Shown here in pieces: positions 57,177-64,000 of a DNA stretch of 64,000 bases (position 1 is the first letter of the stretch; every line of letters starts with the position of its first letter). Source of the stretch: Methylobacterium sp. DB0501 (GTDB lineage Bacteria; Pseudomonadota; Alphaproteobacteria; Rhizobiales; Beijerinckiaceae). The DNA lies in contig NZ_JAAKGV010000012.1 in assembly GCF_011043735.1 (NCBI RefSeq), forward strand, positions 156,772-220,771. The letters are read 5' to 3'. Both the position numbers and the translations under genes were made by a program. The notes beneath the pieces were generated by a model that saw nothing but the letters and a program-made list of their open reading frames with translations, was not told where the DNA came from and did not search any database.

Positions 57177-59822
57177 TCACGCACACGACCGCATCGCGGG
57201 ACCGGCGGCATCACCGAAGCCCGCTCCCCCCAGCAGCGCCAGAACCTCGCCGAACGGCACCGGCCGCCCGAGCAGGAACCCTTGCGCCCCGGTGCAGCCG
57301 GCCTCCCGCAGGGCGGCGAGTTGCGCCCGCGTTTCCACCCCCCCGGCCGCGACTTCCATCCCCAGCGCCCGCCCGAGGGCGACCACCGCCGGCAAGAGGT
57401 CGCGAGCATCGGGCGAGGCCACGAGCCCGTGGTCGAGCTTGATCCGCCCGAAGGGCAGGCGGCGCAGGGCGCCGAGGGAGGAGGCGCCGGCGCCGAAGCC
57501 GTCGAAGGCGAGCCCCACGCCCAGCGAGGCAAGCTCGGCCAGCCGGCCTTCCATCTCCGAGATCGCCGTTTCCCCGACGGCCGCCTCCGAGACCGCCGCT
57601 TCGGCGATGTCCAGCTCCAGCCGCTCCGCCGCCGCGCCGCTCGCCCCGAGGGCGGCCCGGATCGCGCCGGGAAGGCCGGGCTGGCGCAGCTGTGCGCCGG
57701 CGACGTTCACCACCACCCGGACCCCCGGCGGTAGCGCGCGGGCGTCGCGCAGGGCGGAGCGCAGCACCCACTCGCCGATCGGCAGGATCAGGCCGGTCTC
57801 CTCGGCGAGCGGCAGGAAGGCGGCGGGCGCCAGCGGGCCGCGGGCCGGATGGTCCCAGCGCAGCAGCGCCTCGACCGCCGCGATCCGCCCGGCGGCGAGG
57901 TCGAAGACCGGCTGATAATGCAGGGCGAACTCGCCGCGCTGGAGCGCCAGGCGCAGGTCGAGCTCGAGGCGCCGGCGCTCCTCCGCCTCCCGGTCCATCG
58001 CCTCCGCGAAGTGGCGGTAGGTGTTGCGGCCCTCCGACTTCGCCCGGTAGAGCGCGAGATCGGCCCGCTTGAGCAGGGTGTCGCTGTCGAGCCCGTGCCC
58101 GGGCGCGAAGGCGATGCCGATGCTGACGCCGATCATCGCTTCCTGCCCGCCGAGATCGACCGGCTCGCGCAGGGCCGCGACCAGCCGCTCCGCCGTGGCG
58201 GCGCCCCCGGCCGGATCGGTCTCGCCGCCGAGCAGGATCGCGAACTCGTCGCCGCCGAGGCGCGCCGGCAGATCCTCCCGCCGCAGGACGGCGCGGATCC
58301 GTCCCGCCACCTCGCGCAGCAGCGCGTCGCCGGCGAGGTGGCCGTGGGTGTCGTTGACCGCCTTGAAGGCGTCGAGGTCGAGACAGAGCAGGCCGCAGGT
58401 CCCGCCGTGGCGCCCCAAGGAGGCGAGGCGCCGGTCGAGGCTGTCGCGGAACAGGGCCCGGTTCGGCAGCCCGGTGAGGGGATCGTGCCGGGCGACGTGG
58501 GAGGCCCGCGCCTCCGCCGCCTTGCGGGCGGTGATGTCGGTATAGGTGCGCACCGCACCCCCGGTGGGCAGCGGCACGGTGCGAATCTCCAGCACCGTGC
58601 CGTTCGGCCGCTCGCGCTCGTAGGTACGGGGATGGGTGGTGAGCGGCCCGTGGGCGACCCGCTCGCGCAGGCCGGCGTCGCAGCCGGCGAAGTCGTCCTG
58701 CGCGATCTGGTGGCGGCGCACCGCGTCGAAGCTCGGCTCGGACCGCATCAGGTCCCGCGGCAGGTCGAGGAGCGCCAGGGCGCGCTCGTTGCAGACCCGC
58801 ACGATCCCGGCCTCGTCGACCATCATCAGGCCCTGGTCCATATGCGCCAGGGTGGCGTCGAGGAGGGCGGTGCTGGCGCGCAGACGCGCGGCGCTCGCCT
58901 GCAGCTCGGCCTCGGCCCGGGCCATCTCGGTCACGTCCTGCACGCTGCCGAACAGGGCGACGGCGCCGCCGGCCTCGTCGACCTGGCAGATGCCGCGCGA
59001 GACGATGATCCGCTCCTCGCCGTCCCCGCGCAGGATCCGCGCCTTGAACTGGAACCCCGTCCGGTGCTCCCGCGCCTGCGTGACGAGACCGGCGATCCGG
59101 TCCCGGTCCTCCGGGTGGTAATATGACAGCGCCTCCGCGACGTCGGTGATCGGGTCGCCCGGCGCCCGGCCGTGGATGCGGCAGACCTCGTCCGACCAGG
59201 TCGTGGCGCCGGTGGCGAGATCGACGCGCCAATGGCCGATGCGCCCCATCTGCTCGGCCAGGACCAGGTTGCCGTTGGCGCGCGACAGGGCCTCCTCGCT
59301 CGCGCGACGGCGCAGAACCTCGGCCTCGCTGGCGACCCGGGCCTCGTAGTGCCGCAGCTGCGCCACCACGATCTCGGCGAGGTCGGAAAACCGCGCCAGC
59401 TCCTCGGGCGAGAGCCGGCGCGGCACGGTATCGCCGAGGCAGAGGGTGCCGAGCGGCAGGCCCGGCCGCAGGACAAGCGGTGCGCCGGCGTAGAACCGCA
59501 CGGCCGGTACTCCCGCCACCAGGGCGATCTCGCGGAAGCGCGGATCGGCCGTCGCGTCCTCGACGAAGAGGGGGGCATCGGTCAGGATGGCGTGGTGGCA
59601 GAAGGCGGCATCCCGGGCCGTCGGGCCGAACTGGATACCGGACGACGCCTTGCACCACAGACGGTCGGCATCGACCAGCGAGATCCAGGCATAGGGCACC
59701 CGGAACAGCCCGCGGGCGAGGCGGCAGACCGCGTCGAAATGCTCCTCCGGCGGCGTGTCCAGGATGGCGAGGGCGTGCAGGTCGGCGAGGCGCTCGGCCT
59801 CACGCTCGGGACGAAGATGCAC
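57177..59822 (-). CDS. GAF-PAS-PAS-GGDEF-EAL signalling protein, EAL probably inactive
   Basis: 881 aa c-di-GMP signalling protein without membrane spans. Order: GAF (~10-155), PAS (~195-295), PAS (~325-430), GGDEF (~440-605), EAL (~640-865). The cyclase site LGGDEFAILLGG is intact, with DPLTGLPNRALFRDSL before it. The phosphodiesterase domain keeps EALLRW but has FDGFGAG where active enzymes have DDFGTG, LDIAE for the usual ELTE-type block and AAGGVET for AEGVET, losing metal-binding and base residues; it is probably non-catalytic. I use the GTG with AAGGAG 7-8 nt upstream (59830-59835) rather than an ATG 41 codons earlier. Confidence 0.9.
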   Translation of the reverse strand: MHLRPEREAERLADLHALAILDTPPEEHFDAVCRLARGLFRVPYAWISLVDADRLWCKASSGIQFGPTARDAAFCHHAILTDAPLFVEDATADPRFREIALVAGVPAVRFYAGAPLVLRPGLPLGTLCLGDTVPRRLSPEELARFSDLAEIVVAQLRHYEARVASEAEVLRRRASEEALSRANGNLVLAEQMGRIGHWRVDLATGATTWSDEVCRIHGRAPGDPITDVAEALSYYHPEDRDRIAGLVTQAREHRTGFQFKARILRGDGEERIIVSRGICQVDEAGGAVALFGSVQDVTEMARAEAELQASAARLRASTALLDATLAHMDQGLMMVDEAGIVRVCNERALALLDLPRDLMRSEPSFDAVRRHQIAQDDFAGCDAGLRERVAHGPLTTHPRTYERERPNGTVLEIRTVPLPTGGAVRTYTDITARKAAEARASHVARHDPLTGLPNRALFRDSLDRRLASLGRHGGTCGLLCLDLDAFKAVNDTHGHLAGDALLREVAGRIRAVLRREDLPARLGGDEFAILLGGETDPAGGAATAERLVAALREPVDLGGQEAMIGVSIGIAFAPGHGLDSDTLLKRADLALYRAKSEGRNTYRHFAEAMDREAEERRRLELDLRLALQRGEFALHYQPVFDLAAGRIAAVEALLRWDHPARGPLAPAAFLPLAEETGLILPIGEWVLRSALRDARALPPGVRVVVNVAGAQLRQPGLPGAIRAALGASGAAAERLELDIAEAAVSEAAVGETAISEMEGRLAELASLGVGLAFDGFGAGASSLGALRRLPFGRIKLDHGLVASPDARDLLPAVVALGRALGMEVAAGGVETRAQLAALREAGCTGAQGFLLGRPVPFGEVLALLGGAGFGDAAGPAMRSCA

Positions 59823-60131
59823 CGCGACGCTCCTTGCCGGCGGCCTCGGCGCAGGAACGCCAGATCGGACTCGACACAATGTCAGAAAAATTAAGAAGCG
59901 GTTGAAATGCGATCGTCGCGCCGCGCCCATCGCACGAGATGACACAGGTCGGGCGAAATATGTCGCCGGCCGGACGCGGGACGATGCTTTGCGGGCGTCG
60001 TCCCGCCCCGGTCGACTTGCATCATCGGAGAAAGTTCCTTCGTCTCTACGTCAGAGGAGCGCCGCCGGACCGTATTTCACAGCCTGGACGCGATCCCGCT
60101 TCCTCGGCGCGACGGACGCGGCTCGGCGCCG
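59823..60131. other. Intergenic region upstream of the GGDEF-EAL gene
   Basis: 309 nt between the GGDEF-EAL start and the acyl-CoA dehydrogenase stop. It should hold the promoter of the former; an AT-rich patch (about 59878-59910, with aaaaattaagaag) is the likeliest place, but I find no clear consensus, RNA gene or repeat. Confidence 0.5.
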
Positions 60132-61262
60132 TTATGCCGTCAGCGCCCGGCTGATCACGATGCGCTGGACGTCGCTGGTCCCCTCGTAGATCTGGCACAC
60201 CCGCACGTCGCGGTAGATCTGCTCGACGGGATAATCGGCGAGGTAGCCGTAGCCGCCATGGATTTGGATCGCGTCGGAGCAGACGGCCTCCGCCATCTCG
60301 GAGGCGAAGAGCTTCGCCATCGCGGCCTCCTTCAGGCAGGGCCGGCCGGCATCGCGCAGGCGCGCGGCGTTCAGTACCAGCAGCCGGGCGGCCTCGATCC
60401 GCGTCGCCATGTCGGCGAGCCGGAAGGCGACCGCCTGATGCCGGTCGATCGTCTGCCCGAAGGTCTCGCGCTCACCCGCATAGGCCAGGGCGGCCTCGAA
60501 TGCGGCCCGCGCCATGCCAACGGCCTGGGCGGCGATGCCGATGCGCCCGCCCTCGAGGTTGGCAAGCGCGATCTTCAGCCCCTCGCCCTCCTGGCCGAGC
60601 ATCAGGTCGGGGGTGAGCTCCATCTCGTCGAACACGATCTGGGCGGTGTCCGAGGCACGCTGGCCGAGCTTGTGCTCGATGCGTGCCACCGTATAGCCGG
60701 GGGTCTTGGTCGGCACGATGAAGGCCGAGATGCCGCGCTTGCCCGCCTCCGGGTCGGTGACCGCGAAGACGATCGCCAGATCCGCATTCGCCCCCGAGGT
60801 GATGAACTGCTTGGTGCCCGACAGCACCCAGGCATTGCCGGAGCGCCGGGCCCGGGTCTTGAGTGCCGCCGCATCCGACCCGGCACCCGGCTCGGTGAGG
60901 CAGAAGGCGGCGAGCTGCTCGCCGCGGGCGAGCGGGCCGAGGAAGCGCGCCTTCTGCTCGTCGCTGCCGAATTTCAGGATCGGCATGCAACCGACCGAGT
61001 TGTGCACGCTCATCACCGTCGAGACCGCGCCGTCGCCCGCCGCCACCTCCTCGATGGCGAGCGCGTAGGCGACGTGGTCGACGGCGGCCCCGCCATGCTC
61101 CTCGGGCACCAGCATGCCCATGAAGCCGAGGGCTCCCATCTCGGCGATCGCCTCGCGGGGGAAGCGCGACTCCCGGTCCCATTCGGCCGAGAACGGCTTC
61201 AGCCTCTCTTGCGCGAAGCTGCGGGCGGTGTCGCGGATCAGAATCTGGTCGTCGCTGAGCAT
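60132..61262 (-). CDS. Acyl-CoA dehydrogenase
   Basis: 376 aa FAD enzyme making 2-enoyl-CoA from acyl-CoA. Landmarks: AFCLTEPGAGSDAAALKTRA and WVLSGTKQFITSGANAD (FAD and substrate loops), GGRIGIAAQAVGMARAAFEAALAYAGERETFG, IQIHGGYGYLADYPVEQIYRD and the catalytic Glu in CQIYEGTSDVQRIVISR. The pattern fits short or branched-chain enzymes (butyryl/isobutyryl/2-methylbutyryl type). AGGAGA precedes the ATG. It follows a short-chain dehydrogenase gene by 106 nt, including a hairpin. Confidence 0.93.
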   Translation of the reverse strand: MLSDDQILIRDTARSFAQERLKPFSAEWDRESRFPREAIAEMGALGFMGMLVPEEHGGAAVDHVAYALAIEEVAAGDGAVSTVMSVHNSVGCMPILKFGSDEQKARFLGPLARGEQLAAFCLTEPGAGSDAAALKTRARRSGNAWVLSGTKQFITSGANADLAIVFAVTDPEAGKRGISAFIVPTKTPGYTVARIEHKLGQRASDTAQIVFDEMELTPDLMLGQEGEGLKIALANLEGGRIGIAAQAVGMARAAFEAALAYAGERETFGQTIDRHQAVAFRLADMATRIEAARLLVLNAARLRDAGRPCLKEAAMAKLFASEMAEAVCSDAIQIHGGYGYLADYPVEQIYRDVRVCQIYEGTSDVQRIVISRALTA

Positions 61263-61310
61263 CCGGCTCTCTCCTGGGCGCGCGCCGGCGCCCATTCGGG
61301 CTGACCCAAA

Positions 61311-61336
61311 GCCGTCGAACGAGGCCGTTCGACGGC
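61311..61336 (-). terminator. Intercistronic hairpin between dehydrogenase genes
   Basis: Perfect 10-bp stem gccgtcgaac/gttcgacggc with a 6-nt loop between the SDR and acyl-CoA dehydrogenase genes. It may partly separate their expression; no T-run. Confidence 0.45.
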
Positions 61337-61368
61337 GCTGCTGGTTCCCTGGTTATCTGGCCTGTAAG

Positions 61369-62130
61369 TTATTTGGCCTGCATGCGCAGCGCCCCGTCGA
61401 GGCGGATGACCTCGCCGTTGAGCATCGGGTTGTCGATGATCGCCATGGCGAGCTTGGCATATTCCGCCGGCTTACCCAGTCGGGAGGGGAACGGCACCGC
61501 GGCGCCGAGCGAATCCTGCACCTCCTGCGGCAGGCCGCGCAGCATCGGCGTCTCGAAGATACCGGGTGCGATGGCGCAGACCCGGATGCCGGCCGGCGCG
61601 AATTCCCGCGCCGCCGGCAGGGTCAGGCCGACGATGCCGGCCTTCGACGAGGCGTAGGCTGCCTGGCCCACCTGCCCCTCATAGGCCGCGACGGACGCGG
61701 TGGAGATGATGACGCCGCGCTCGCCCCCCTCGAGCGGATCGAGCGCCAGGGCGCCGGCCGCTACCAGGCGCATCAGGTTGAAGCTGCCGATCAGGTTGAC
61801 CTGGATCACCTTGGCGTAGGCGGCGAGGTCGAGGGGGCCGTTGCGCCCGACGATCCGGCCGGCCGTCGCGACGCCGGCGCAGTTGACCAGGATGCGGGCC
61901 GGACCGTGCGCCTCAGCCGCCCGGGCCACCGCCGCCTCGGCGCTCGCCGCATCGGCGACGTCGCAGGGCAGGGCGAGCCCGCCGATCTCCCCGGCGACTT
62001 CGGACGCGGCGCCCTCGTTGAGGTCGAGGAGGGCGACCCGCGCGCCCGCGGCCGCCAGCGCCCGGCCGGTCGCCGCGCCGAGCCCCGAACCGCCGCCCGT
62101 GACGATGGCCGCTACGCCGTTGACGTTCAT
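61369..62130 (-). CDS. Short-chain dehydrogenase, 3-hydroxyacyl-CoA type
   Basis: 253 aa NAD-dependent SDR resembling type II 3-hydroxyacyl-CoA dehydrogenase (HSD17B10-like). N-terminal AAIVTGGGSGLGAATGRAL binds the dinucleotide with LLDLNEG supplying the NAD-selecting Asp; LVNCAGVA, catalytic Ser in GVIISTASVAAYEGQVGQ, and YASSKAGIVGLTLPAARE complete the triad. GIFETPML and DGALRMQAK near the end match that group. GGGGAG precedes the ATG. With the acyl-CoA dehydrogenase it suggests branched-chain acyl-CoA breakdown. Confidence 0.9.
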   Translation of the reverse strand: MNVNGVAAIVTGGGSGLGAATGRALAAAGARVALLDLNEGAASEVAGEIGGLALPCDVADAASAEAAVARAAEAHGPARILVNCAGVATAGRIVGRNGPLDLAAYAKVIQVNLIGSFNLMRLVAAGALALDPLEGGERGVIISTASVAAYEGQVGQAAYASSKAGIVGLTLPAAREFAPAGIRVCAIAPGIFETPMLRGLPQEVQDSLGAAVPFPSRLGKPAEYAKLAMAIIDNPMLNGEVIRLDGALRMQAK

Positions 62131-62336
62131 CCGCTTTCTCCCCGTGCCGTGGTCCCACTCGTCCGGTGGGTGGCCGCCCCTCCGCACCGGAGATCCGCCC
62201 ATGGCGAAGGGCGGACCGGTCTGCTACGCGGACGGGTCGTTGGGCTCCATCGCTATGGGGCCGACCTTTCATCGTCAAGGCGCGCCGATCAGGCGACGAC
62301 AAGCGCCGGGCGATGAGCATCGGGGGAGAAGCGTGC

Positions 62337-63458
62337 ATGAACCCGTCGGGCGGGACAGGGCAGGTCGGGCCGCTCGCGGGCCTGCGCATCGTCGAGTTCG
62401 CGGGCATCGGCCCCGGCCCCTTCGCGGCGATGCTGCTCGCCGACATGGGCGCCGACTTGGTGCGGCTCGACCGGCCGGGCGGGGCCGACCCCTATTCGAA
62501 GACGGTGGTGTCGCGCGGCCGCCCGACGGTGACGGTCGACCTCAAGGATCCGGCCGACGCGGCCGGCACCCTCGCGCTGCTGGAGCGGGCCGACGCCCTG
62601 ATCGAGGGGTTCCGCCCCGGCGTGATGGAGCGGCTCGGCCTCGGGCCCGATGCCGTGCTCGCCCGCAACCCGCGCCTCGTCTACGGCCGCATGACGGGAT
62701 GGGGCCAGGATGGGCCGCTGGCGAAGTCGGCCGGGCACGACATCACCTACTTGGCGGTCACCGGCGCGCTCGCGGCGATCGGCCCGGCGGAGCACCCGGT
62801 GCCACCGCTCAACCTCGTCGGCGATTACGGCGGCGGCGCGCTCTACCTGGTGACCGGGATTCTCGCTGCCCTGCTCTCGGCCGGCCGCACCGGCCGCGGC
62901 CAGGTCGTCGATGCGGCGATCTGCGACGGTGCCGCTTCCCTGATGGCGATGTTCTCGGAGCTGGCCTCGCAAGGGCGCTGGACCGACCAACGGGAAGCCA
63001 ACCTCCTCGACGGCGGTGCGCCCTGGTACCGGACCTATCCGTGCGCCGACGGCCGTCATGTCGCGATCGGACCGCTGGAGCCCCAGTTCTATGCCCTGTT
63101 CCGCCGCCTCGCCGGCCTCGACGCCGACCCGGATTTCGACCGGCGCGACGACCCGGAGATGTGGCCGGTGCTGCGGGCCAAGCTCGAGGCCGTGTTCCTC
63201 ACAAGGACCCGCGACGAGTGGTGCAACCTCCTCGAAGGGACGGATGCCTGCGTCGCCCCGGTCCTCACGCTGAGCGAGGCCCCGGGCCATCCGCACCTCG
63301 CCGCGCGAGAGACGTTCGTCACCCACGACGGCACGGTCCAGCCCGCGCCGGCCCCCCGCTTCTCCGGCACGCCGTCGGCGATCCGATCGCCGTCCGGACC
63401 GCTCTCGCTCAGCCAAGCGATCCATCGCTGGAGCGGGGAGGGGAGTTTTCGAAGCTGA
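62337..63458 (+). CDS. CaiB/BaiF family, alpha-methylacyl-CoA racemase-like
   Basis: 373 aa family III CoA-transferase-fold protein. LRIVEFAGIGPGPFAAMLLADMGADLVRLDRP is the N-terminal block; SAGHDITYLAVTGAL and NLVGDYGGGALYLVTG correspond to the His and Asp of alpha-methylacyl-CoA racemases rather than to CoA transferases. Racemisation of 2-methylacyl-CoA would prepare methyl-branched acids for beta-oxidation. The ATG with GGGGAGAAG upstream is chosen; one eight codons earlier is possible. It is divergent from the SDR and acyl-CoA dehydrogenase genes, fitting a shared pathway. Confidence 0.88.
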   Translation: MNPSGGTGQVGPLAGLRIVEFAGIGPGPFAAMLLADMGADLVRLDRPGGADPYSKTVVSRGRPTVTVDLKDPADAAGTLALLERADALIEGFRPGVMERLGLGPDAVLARNPRLVYGRMTGWGQDGPLAKSAGHDITYLAVTGALAAIGPAEHPVPPLNLVGDYGGGALYLVTGILAALLSAGRTGRGQVVDAAICDGAASLMAMFSELASQGRWTDQREANLLDGGAPWYRTYPCADGRHVAIGPLEPQFYALFRRLAGLDADPDFDRRDDPEMWPVLRAKLEAVFLTRTRDEWCNLLEGTDACVAPVLTLSEAPGHPHLAARETFVTHDGTVQPAPAPRFSGTPSAIRSPSGPLSLSQAIHRWSGEGSFRS

Positions 63459-63474
63459 GCCGGGAAAACGAGTG

Positions 63475-63503
63475 TTGACGGGCCGGGAAACGGGGCCTAT
63501 ACG
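63475..63503 (+). promoter_or_regulatory. rRNA operon promoter
   Basis: TTGACG (63475-63480), 17-nt spacer and TATACG (63498-63503), a strong housekeeping-sigma promoter for the rRNA genes. It lies only 16 nt after the stop of the preceding coding gene. Confidence 0.75.
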
Positions 63504-63636
63504 ACCACCCACCGGCGCCGGCCGCGACAGCGGACCGGGCGCTGAGCCATCTTCGAGACAGTCCGGGCCGGCGAGCCTGACCTTGGTCAGGCGCTGGTCC
63601 CGTCGTCGCCGATGATACCCCGGTTTTCAGCCGGGT

Positions 63637-63648
63637 CGCTCTTTGACA
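63637..63648 (+). promoter_or_regulatory. rRNA leader boxA antitermination element
   Basis: cgctctttgaca matches the boxA element (E. coli tgctctttaaca) that recruits NusB/NusE to keep RNA polymerase from terminating in rRNA operons. It is inside the leader, ~170 nt before 16S. Confidence 0.65.
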
Positions 63649-63821
63649 AGTTCATACGAGAAAGAGAAGCGTGGACGGCGTCGTCCCTGCGGATCCTGCC
63701 TTCTGGGTGGGATCGTGAGTAGGATGATGCTGGTCTGACGTTTCGGTGCTCACACGATTGGTGGAAACGCCGATCGGTCGTGAGCCTCCGTTTATGTTGT
63801 GATCAGCTTTGATCAGCTCTT

Positions 63822-64000
63822 CAACTTGAGAGTTTGATCCTGGCTCAGAGCGAACGCTGGCGGCAGGCTTAACACATGCAAGTCGAGCGGGCATCCTTGT
63901 GGTGTCAGCGGCAGACGGGTGAGTAACGCGTGGGAACGTGCCCTTCGGTTCGGAATAACTCAGGGAAACTTGAGCTAATACCGGATACGTGCGAGAGCAG
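63822..64000 (+). rRNA. rrs: 16S ribosomal RNA, 5' part
   Basis: The first ~180 nt of 16S rRNA, cut by the window edge. It opens caacttgagagtttgatcctgg, continues with cgaacgctggcggcaggctt and aacacatgcaagtcgagcgg, and includes gacgggtgagtaacgcgtgg; the form is alphaproteobacterial. The ~320-nt leader between promoter and gene holds boxA and a short gatcagctt duplication but no gene. Confidence 0.97.

Noticed and set aside
63652..63894. 80-codon minus-strand frame at the right edge
   Set aside because: It overlaps the rRNA leader and the 16S gene, so coding is implausible.

Overview
The window is a GC-rich stretch of alphaproteobacterial chromosome, most likely from Methylobacterium or a close relative. 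The evidence is the start of a 16S rRNA gene with an alphaproteobacterial 5' end at the right edge, a perfect general-stress (sigma-EcfG type) promoter at 9562-9586, an Omp25/RopB-like outer-membrane barrel protein, and the general gene content. I see no transposase, prophage or CRISPR array. The species is an inference from reading, not from a search.

Layout. 1-2420: tail of a suf iron-sulfur operon (sufS partial, sufT, sufA) with a Uma2-family nuclease gene on the opposite strand between sufT and sufA. 2464-9377: a GGDEF protein, a DEAD-box RNA helicase with a repetitive Arg-rich tail, an outer-membrane barrel protein and parE, the last two separated by three strong hairpins. 9562-9832: a stress promoter and a 62-residue membrane peptide. 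10042-26224: the most coherent block, five large same-strand genes for trehalose and alpha-glucan metabolism (TreZ, a MalQ-TreY fusion, a GH13-GlgE fusion, a TreS-maltokinase fusion, GlgB). Together they can turn trehalose into branched glucan through maltose-1-phosphate and turn glucan back into trehalose.

26289-34456: a lower-GC hypothetical gene, an FkbM-type methyltransferase, an aminotransferase, a PhnA-domain protein, a CDF metal transporter, a small gene, the queA-tgt pair for queuosine tRNA modification (tgt has lost most of its zinc ligands) and an SGNH-like membrane protein. 34586-41617: tRNA-Lys(TTT), a coiled-coil protein, an ABC-2 exporter pair, an orphan peptide-type binding protein coupled to an amidase, and an SGNH hydrolase.

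41838-57000 is a catabolic region. It holds an FAD oxidoreductase with its GntR regulator; a CitMHS carrier with a split AtuA pair and divergent LysR regulator; an iron-type alcohol dehydrogenase; and a cluster of polyamine-type ABC transporter, GntR regulator, racemase/isomerase-like protein, amidase and transthyretin-like protein that looks like uptake and breakdown of an unidentified amide or ureide. 57177-63458: a GAF-PAS-PAS-GGDEF-EAL protein with a probably dead EAL domain, then acyl-CoA dehydrogenase, short-chain dehydrogenase and an alpha-methylacyl-CoA racemase-like protein. 63475-64000: rRNA operon promoter, leader with boxA, and the first ~180 nt of 16S rRNA.

Four imperfect copies of a ~35-50 nt palindromic repeat lie between the 3' ends of converging genes. 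Family and motif calls are by eye; no database search or computation was run.
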